34,216 nt of DNA from Thermoplasmatales archaeon (lineage in GTDB: Archaea > Thermoplasmatota > Penumbrarchaeia > Penumbrarchaeales > Penumbrarchaeaceae). This document shows, one piece after another, positions 29,373-34,216 of this stretch (position 1 is the first letter of the stretch; every line of letters starts with the position of its first letter). The DNA lies in contig JAUVCN010000020.1 in the NCBI GenBank assembly GCA_030595715.1, positions 1 through 34,216 on the forward strand, written 5' to 3'. The notes below the pieces were generated by a model that made no database searches, was not told the DNA's origin, and was given only the letters and a program-made list of their open reading frames with translations. The translations under genes were made by a program, and so were the position numbers.

Positions 29373-31613
29373 ATGGGTGATGAGATATTATTCTCCGGAG
29401 AGAACATTCCGAGATTTACAAGGAAGAACCTTGGTCTGATCGCGGTCACCCTTGGATCCTTGTTGATCATCTCCCCCATCGCTGCAATTACACTGATGGA
29501 TGGGATCCCACCCAGAGGCTCGACAGACGTCTGCAATGGATGTCATGGTGGAGTGTATGACCTTGTGATCGAGGACCCCACATTGACCATCCCCTCAACC
29601 ATTGAGGTAGGTGAGAACGATCAAGCTACGGTATCTGTCAGGATAACATCAGATGGTACCAACAGTTACTGGGAGTTCGATATTATCATTAAACTGATCT
29701 CTCTGTACTCCAAGGTCTCGGTAAGTTCACAGCAGGTATTCAACAACCAGAGACCGTCCGGTTCTTCCCAACCTTACACATGGACAAAAGATGTCGTTTT
29801 CGACCTCAATGGAATAACACCGGGAACGGACACCCTCAGGGCGGAGGCGAGGATGGATGCGGATCATTTCAGTGCGCCTACTACCAGAAGTGTTACCGAT
29901 ACTCTCACTGTTCCGAACACTCCGCCGACGTTGACCGGAGGTGCGGTCGATCCACTATTCGGGAACACAGAGACCGATCTCACGTTCAGTGTAACATATA
30001 TGGACCCGGATGTCCAAGCACCTTCCTCTATCGATGTCCACGTTGCAGGGGGGACCTATCCATTATCCGTAACGGATGGGAATGCTGATAGTATCGGAAC
30101 GGGAGAGGGTTATTCTGCAACGATCAAACTTCCAGCGGGCGAACACTCGTTCCATTTCGAAGCATCGGATGGGATCGATCAGACATCTTTCCCCGTATCC
30201 GGAGGAGACATTGAAGGACCCAATATTATCATCAAGAACACACCTCCGGTACTGTCCGACCAGGAAGTGAGCCCCGCTTCCGGTAACTGCAATGATACAT
30301 TCAGGTTCTCGGTCACCTACACCGATGAGGAAGGGGACGTCCCCCAGGCCGTAAACCTGACCCTCAACGGAACGATCATTCCCATGACAGCTCTTACCGG
30401 AGGAATGACCCATCTCTCCGATGGTGATCACTCCAACGGGGAACGGTACGTGATCGAACTGTTCCTTGAATGCGGGGTATACCATTACTCCTTCAACACG
30501 ACAGATGGTGAACTATACCATCAGATAGGGTCCTTCTCCGGCCCATTCGTCAGCGAGGTCCCAATATTGATATCAAGGATCCTTGAACCCGGGGTAGGAG
30601 GGGCGTTCCTTTTCAATTCGACCATCCGATTCAACAGCTCATTCGACTCCAATCAGGATATCACCGATGCAACCTTCAAATGGTCATCCAATATTTCCGG
30701 CACGATAGGAGGGGAGCAGAATATTGAGGTCATCCTTCCTCCCGGCCGTCACAGGATCAGCCTCGAGGTGAATTCCATTGAATGGGGATTGGTCTCGTTC
30801 GATCATGTCAATATTACTGTTGATGAAGAAGTGGTGATGCCACCGGACCCTGTTTTCATACTGGGCCATTCCCCTGAAGGCAACCGATCGGTCGTTGAAG
30901 GTGATACCATTACCTTCTCCATCAACCTTGACATGGACCAGATGATCCACACCATGGAATGGACCATCAACGGTGTGGTTATAGATGAAGGAACGACCAG
31001 CCTGACATTTGAGCCCACATATCTGGACCAGGGATCAAAGATCATCGAGTTCGTATTGTTCGATGAGAACGGAGATGAGCTTGGCAGTGTGATGTGGAAC
31101 GTTACCGTCATCGATCGAAAAGCACCCATTCTCCTGACAGGGGACATTATCGAGGATCGTGGAGAATTCGAGAAAGGTGACATGCTGTTCATCCTGCTTC
31201 CGGTAACGGACCCCGAAGGGAGGGAGCTCACAGTAACATGGCATATAGATGGTGATGAGATCTCTGCTTCCGGGATCGAACTCTACTGGGAATTGAAGGC
31301 TGGACCCTGGTCAAAGGACGGTAACCATTCGGTCAATGCTACCATCGAGAACCCCGATGGCAATTCCATATCCATTGACTTTTTCTACCGTATGCTTGTT
31401 GAAGAAGAGATCATCATACCGCAGGATGAAGATCCGATAATCATATATCCCGAAGAGGACACAGATAAGGGCCTGTTCGCATCTATCAAGGATGACGCTG
31501 GAGCAAGGGCAATACTCGCTCTTGGAACGATAGCACTCGTATTCGGTGTGATATGGTCTGTTTTCGTTCTGATCAGACCCATCAAGAGCAGAGGTCCAAA
31601 AATGGAAGAGTGA
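29373..31613 (+). CDS. membrane-anchored single c-heme (CxxCH) protein with Ig-like repeats
   Basis: 746 residues. A membrane helix at about 19-42 is followed after 11 residues by Cys54-Asn-Gly-Cys57-His58, a c-type heme site on the outer face. About 600 residues of Ig-like/PKD-like domains follow, recognisable by repeats of 'NTPPTLTGGAVDPLFG', 'NTPPVLSDQEVSPASG' and 'VTYxDxxxDxP', then an acidic stretch. A C-terminal membrane helix (about 709-731) precedes a short basic tail. It is translated just before the second CxxCH protein (5 bp between stop and start). It is likely a surface electron carrier or scaffold. The fold and partners are inferred. Confidence 0.75.
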   Translation: MGDEILFSGENIPRFTRKNLGLIAVTLGSLLIISPIAAITLMDGIPPRGSTDVCNGCHGGVYDLVIEDPTLTIPSTIEVGENDQATVSVRITSDGTNSYWEFDIIIKLISLYSKVSVSSQQVFNNQRPSGSSQPYTWTKDVVFDLNGITPGTDTLRAEARMDADHFSAPTTRSVTDTLTVPNTPPTLTGGAVDPLFGNTETDLTFSVTYMDPDVQAPSSIDVHVAGGTYPLSVTDGNADSIGTGEGYSATIKLPAGEHSFHFEASDGIDQTSFPVSGGDIEGPNIIIKNTPPVLSDQEVSPASGNCNDTFRFSVTYTDEEGDVPQAVNLTLNGTIIPMTALTGGMTHLSDGDHSNGERYVIELFLECGVYHYSFNTTDGELYHQIGSFSGPFVSEVPILISRILEPGVGGAFLFNSTIRFNSSFDSNQDITDATFKWSSNISGTIGGEQNIEVILPPGRHRISLEVNSIEWGLVSFDHVNITVDEEVVMPPDPVFILGHSPEGNRSVVEGDTITFSINLDMDQMIHTMEWTINGVVIDEGTTSLTFEPTYLDQGSKIIEFVLFDENGDELGSVMWNVTVIDRKAPILLTGDIIEDRGEFEKGDMLFILLPVTDPEGRELTVTWHIDGDEISASGIELYWELKAGPWSKDGNHSVNATIENPDGNSISIDFFYRMLVEEEIIIPQDEDPIIIYPEEDTDKGLFASIKDDAGARAILALGTIALVFGVIWSVFVLIRPIKSRGPKMEE

Positions 31614-31618
31614 GCAAG

Positions 31619-32836
31619 ATGAAAAAGACCTTTCTTTCTTTAATGACCCTATTCCTTCTCATTGCTATTTCCGGGAATGCACTAGGAGCGTCATGCGAAT
31701 CCTGTCATTCTTCCCGCACCCCATCAGGCGGCTGGATATACCACCCCCCCGTTATCACGCTGTTACATGATCCGTTCTACCTGCCAGATACCGACGTCAC
31801 GGTTAGATTGATCATCACTCCGGCCTCGGACTATTCCATCAGCTCATTATCCGGGGAACTGGGAACCATCTACGGAAGCCTGATATCAACAGGACCCGGG
31901 ACCCCCGGGGTCGATCCTCAGGGCAACAAGTATATCGACTGGACGTTCACAGCCGGGGGTGTCGGAGAGAGCATTTTGATAGTCGATGTTGATTACACCG
32001 TATATTACAAGCATAAGACCCCTGGCACCATGGATTCCGCATCATACTTTGACAGGATCGAAACAACCGTGATCGTTGCTGATCTGGACCTGTCAATATC
32101 TCCAGGTACATTGATCTTTGAAAAGGAGAGAGAGGAAAAGGAGATCCAGCTGACCGCAACATCTGATGTGACGGATATCGAGGTCATCCTCCACGGATCA
32201 CTCGAGGGACTTGTCACCTTTTCCCAGCCCCTGGTTGAATTGAGCGATGGCGGGTCCACAACGATAACCGTTACAGTTCTCAACAGAACGAACATCATAT
32301 CATTCATGACAATCAAATGGCTTGAAGGCGATGTCCAACGTGAGATCAAGATCGAGATCGTGATCACGGACCCTGGAGATGGAGGTGGGTCCGACCTTCT
32401 GGGGGAGGTTGGAAAATACACCGGGATAGCTGCTGCTGTCCTTGTCCTGGTTGGTTTCTTTACCGGCGGAACATCCAGGTTGAAGACCATTGCCAACAAG
32501 GTCTTCGGAAGCGCAAAGAAGAGAATTGATTTCCACTGTGCGCTTTCCTTTGTCACACTTATTCTGGTTGCGATACACTTTGCAACACTGTTCTACGGAC
32601 CTTTCAGGAACCTGATATTCCAGTGGGAGGTCATTCTGGGCGAGGTTGCAATGTTGATCATGGTGATCATCTCCCTGAATGGGATATTTCAGAAGAAGTT
32701 CATCAAACTGCTGGGTTTCCAGAACTGGAGAAGGGTGCATGCATGGGGATCATATCTTATCACGGTGCTTGTATCGATCCATATGCTTCTATATGGCAGT
32801 CACTTTGTCTGGTTCAGGGAGCTCATAGGATACTGA
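31619..32836 (+). CDS. c-heme domain fused to ferric-reductase-like cytochrome b
   Basis: 405 residues from the ATG at 31619, giving a clean signal peptide (about 1-23). Cys26-x2-Cys29-His30 is a c-heme site at the mature N-terminus. A beta-rich outer domain (about 40-255) follows, then four membrane helices. His306 and His320 in one helix and His374 and His388 in another are each 14 apart. This H-x13-H pairing is typical of the two stacked b hemes in ferric reductase, NOX and MsrQ-like domains. There is no flavin or NAD(P)H domain in the chain, so electrons must come from a quinol or another protein. Confidence 0.78.
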   Translation: MKKTFLSLMTLFLLIAISGNALGASCESCHSSRTPSGGWIYHPPVITLLHDPFYLPDTDVTVRLIITPASDYSISSLSGELGTIYGSLISTGPGTPGVDPQGNKYIDWTFTAGGVGESILIVDVDYTVYYKHKTPGTMDSASYFDRIETTVIVADLDLSISPGTLIFEKEREEKEIQLTATSDVTDIEVILHGSLEGLVTFSQPLVELSDGGSTTITVTVLNRTNIISFMTIKWLEGDVQREIKIEIVITDPGDGGGSDLLGEVGKYTGIAAAVLVLVGFFTGGTSRLKTIANKVFGSAKKRIDFHCALSFVTLILVAIHFATLFYGPFRNLIFQWEVILGEVAMLIMVIISLNGIFQKKFIKLLGFQNWRRVHAWGSYLITVLVSIHMLLYGSHFVWFRELIGY

Positions 32837-32845
32837 GGTTTCAAA

Positions 32846-33247
32846 ATGGCGCATGAACTCGAGAGTGTTCTCATCCTCATCCACCCTCCCCTTGCGATAC
32901 TGGGATACCTCTTCACTTTCATTGCAGCAAAGAAGATGATCGGCCTCCTTCGGGGAAAGAAGGAGAGGATGGACCTGAAGATCTCTCTCACGATCGCCTG
33001 GTGGCTTACCTTTGCCGGGCTTGTCACCGGAATGATCTGGGCACAGATCGCATGGGGAAGATTCTGGTCATGGGACCCGAAGGAGACGGCAACACTCGTC
33101 ATCTTCGTCACATTGACGATCATCTATATCATGAACCTGAAAAAGATATCTTTGAAGGTCCAGGCCGCATACATGGCCATCAACATCCTATCCATCATCG
33201 GAACCATTTCGATAACTTTCATCGATATCGGTCTTCATTCGTTCTGA
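32846..33247 (+). CDS. minimal CcsA/CcmC-like cytochrome c heme-handling protein
   Basis: 133 residues, far shorter than CcsA (about 300) or CcmC (about 240). Four membrane helices are visible. The WWD heme-presenting motif is clear at about 70-81: 'WGRFWSWDPKET'. Two histidines are placed as the axial heme ligands: His13 in 'IHPPLAILGY' and His131 in the final 'GLHSF'. These proteins present heme to apocytochromes for attachment to CxxCH. It starts 9 bp after the cytochrome b fusion and serves the two CxxCH proteins directly upstream. CcsB/Ccs1 or CcmE/F partners are not in the window. Confidence 0.85.
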   Translation: MAHELESVLILIHPPLAILGYLFTFIAAKKMIGLLRGKKERMDLKISLTIAWWLTFAGLVTGMIWAQIAWGRFWSWDPKETATLVIFVTLTIIYIMNLKKISLKVQAAYMAINILSIIGTISITFIDIGLHSF

Positions 33248-33326
33248 TGAGGTCACCCCCTTCCTGGTACCAGAAATCCTTGAATAATAAGGAATATCCG
33301 ACAACATCATTTAATACATCAGGTTC

Positions 33327-33338
33327 AATTTATAGTAG
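33327..33338 (+). promoter_or_regulatory. TATA-like element of the final gene
   Basis: AATTTATAGTAG about 25 bp before the ATG, with GGGGGAGATG just upstream of the start codon. Both signals support the 33359 start. Confidence 0.45.
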
Positions 33339-33358
33339 ATCACAGGGGGAGATGAACT

Positions 33359-34216
33359 ATGGTCGAAAAAGCCGTTTACAGGATCCTTTCAACCCTTTCC
33401 ATATTTGCTCTGATGATCATTTCTTTCCAGGTATCAGCGGAAGATCACGCCGGAACACGGGTCTCGGAGGTGATGTCAAGGGATATCACCTACAATTCCA
33501 CCCGGATCACCTGGATCACCGATATTCCTTCGGACAGCCTGGTGGAGATATCGGAGGAACTGCCATTTTCAGTTATACTTGGTGAATTCCATGGGACACT
33601 TGAAATGACACATTCTGTGAATATATGGGACCTCTCCCCTGATCAGATATATTATTTCAGGGTAACATCCGTTGATGGCGAAGGGAACTCCACAACGGAT
33701 GACAACGGAGGTTCATATTACCAGTTCTCCACGTCGACCAGTGAACCTCCGAGCATAACCAATACCGCCTCAACTGGCCCCACCACGGGGGATCGATACA
33801 ACTTCACAGCGGTTGTCGATGATGATTGGGGGGTCATCTACCTCAGCGTTGAATACAGTATAGATGAGGGGGCACCCGAGAACGTATCCATGGTGGAATG
33901 GTACCTGGGATGGTTCCATGAGATATCCATCCCTGATGATGCCTATCAACTTGAATATTCATTCTACTGCCTGGATGTGGAAGGTAACTCGATATCACAA
34001 ATGGCGGTCGAACCTGTTCTCGACGATGATAGCCCCATCATAGATAGCGTTGTAGTGGATAATGTAACAACAGGTGATCTGATCGAGATCAATGCCTCCA
34101 TCTCCGATAACATCGGAGTTGTGGAAGCATATGTGAAGACCTGGTACGGCACGGGGTATTTTTTCAGGAACTCCTCGATGACCGAGGGCCCCCCTGGCCA
34201 CTGGACCTATCATCAC
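33359..34216 (+). CDS. secreted protein with FN3/Ig-like domains, cut by window edge
   Basis: 286 codons are visible and the frame is open at the right edge. The N-terminus is a signal peptide ('LSTLSIFALMIISFQVSA'). The first domain (about 30-125) resembles fibronectin type III or the N-domain of purple acid phosphatase: 'TRITWITDIPSDSLVEI', then 'LSPDQIYYFRVTSVDGEGN'. Further Ig-like repeats follow ('EPPSITNTASTG', 'DDDSPIIDSVVVDN'). No CxxCH is seen so far. It has its own promoter signals and may or may not belong to the upstream cytochrome set. The C-terminal part, including any anchor or catalytic domain, is outside the window. Confidence 0.8.
   Translation, partial: MVEKAVYRILSTLSIFALMIISFQVSAEDHAGTRVSEVMSRDITYNSTRITWITDIPSDSLVEISEELPFSVILGEFHGTLEMTHSVNIWDLSPDQIYYFRVTSVDGEGNSTTDDNGGSYYQFSTSTSEPPSITNTASTGPTTGDRYNFTAVVDDDWGVIYLSVEYSIDEGAPENVSMVEWYLGWFHEISIPDDAYQLEYSFYCLDVEGNSISQMAVEPVLDDDSPIIDSVVVDNVTTGDLIEINASISDNIGVVEAYVKTWYGTGYFFRNSSMTEGPPGHWTYHH

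Noticed and set aside
31553-31618. Upstream extension of the c/b cytochrome protein
   Set aside because: It overlaps the previous gene and would bury the signal peptide that starts cleanly at 31619.
33248-33358. Weak hairpin TCCTT-AAGGA after the CcsA-like gene as a terminator
   Set aside because: The stem is only five pairs and no oligo-T follows.
33001-33585. 194-residue frame spanning the CcsA-like gene end and the start of the last gene
   Set aside because: It is an out-of-frame reading across two real genes with an unlikely composition and no start signal.

Overview
The window is archaeal chromosome, most likely from a Candidatus Thermoplasmatota-type euryarchaeon. The domain call is firm. 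It rests on aIF5A with a hypusination lysine, an archaeal-lipid geranylgeranyl reductase, archaeosine synthase (ArcS), an Hjc-like resolvase, a NOG1-type GTPase, TATA-box promoters with short or no leaders, and mixed ATG/GTG/TTG starts. The lineage is inferred from the gene mix (long secreted Ig-like proteins with a C-terminal membrane anchor, membrane-tethered tandem winged-helix regulators) and is less certain. No rRNA, tRNA, CRISPR array, transposase or phage gene was recognised.

Layout. Positions 1-2521 (minus) hold a thiolase / 3-hydroxyacyl-CoA dehydrogenase / enoyl-CoA hydratase operon, followed by a PH-like membrane protein (2611-3156, minus). A 370-bp gap with a symmetric TATA-rich inverted repeat leads to geranylgeranyl reductase, a convergent folC, a PUA protein and a PLP aminotransferase (to 8141). 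At 8242-9612 lies a tandem duplication of odd acidic/lysine-rich membrane proteins, with a duplicated promoter and a relic of another copy. Next come a small winged-helix regulator, a membrane protein and a two-gene ABC-2 exporter (9750-12215). These are followed by aIF5A, an agmatinase-type ureohydrolase and the Hjc-like protein (12312-14240), then a 1353-residue secreted anchored protein, NOG1 and a convergent unknown gene.

Positions 20200-21799 carry a tight four-gene operon that alternates two membrane coiled-coil proteins with two cysteine-rich zinc proteins, one with nine cysteines in a RING/FYVE-like order. I recognise no described system here. A membrane-tethered two-wHTH regulator, an unknown 141-residue protein and ArcS follow. 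Next are a Toprim protein and a KaiC-like ATPase with an unusual Walker A motif.

The last 8 kb concerns iron and heme. A feoB / membrane protein / feoC operon sits behind a palindrome resembling a DtxR/IdeR-type operator. A 56-residue protein with strong expression signals follows. Then come a membrane-anchored protein with one CxxCH motif, a fusion of a CxxCH domain to a four-helix ferric-reductase-like cytochrome b, a minimal 133-residue CcsA-like heme-handling protein, and the start of another secreted protein. My best candidate for a new system is this c-heme/b-heme/CcsA set, read as a membrane electron conduit that may supply Fe(II) to FeoB. The four-gene zinc/coiled-coil operon is second.
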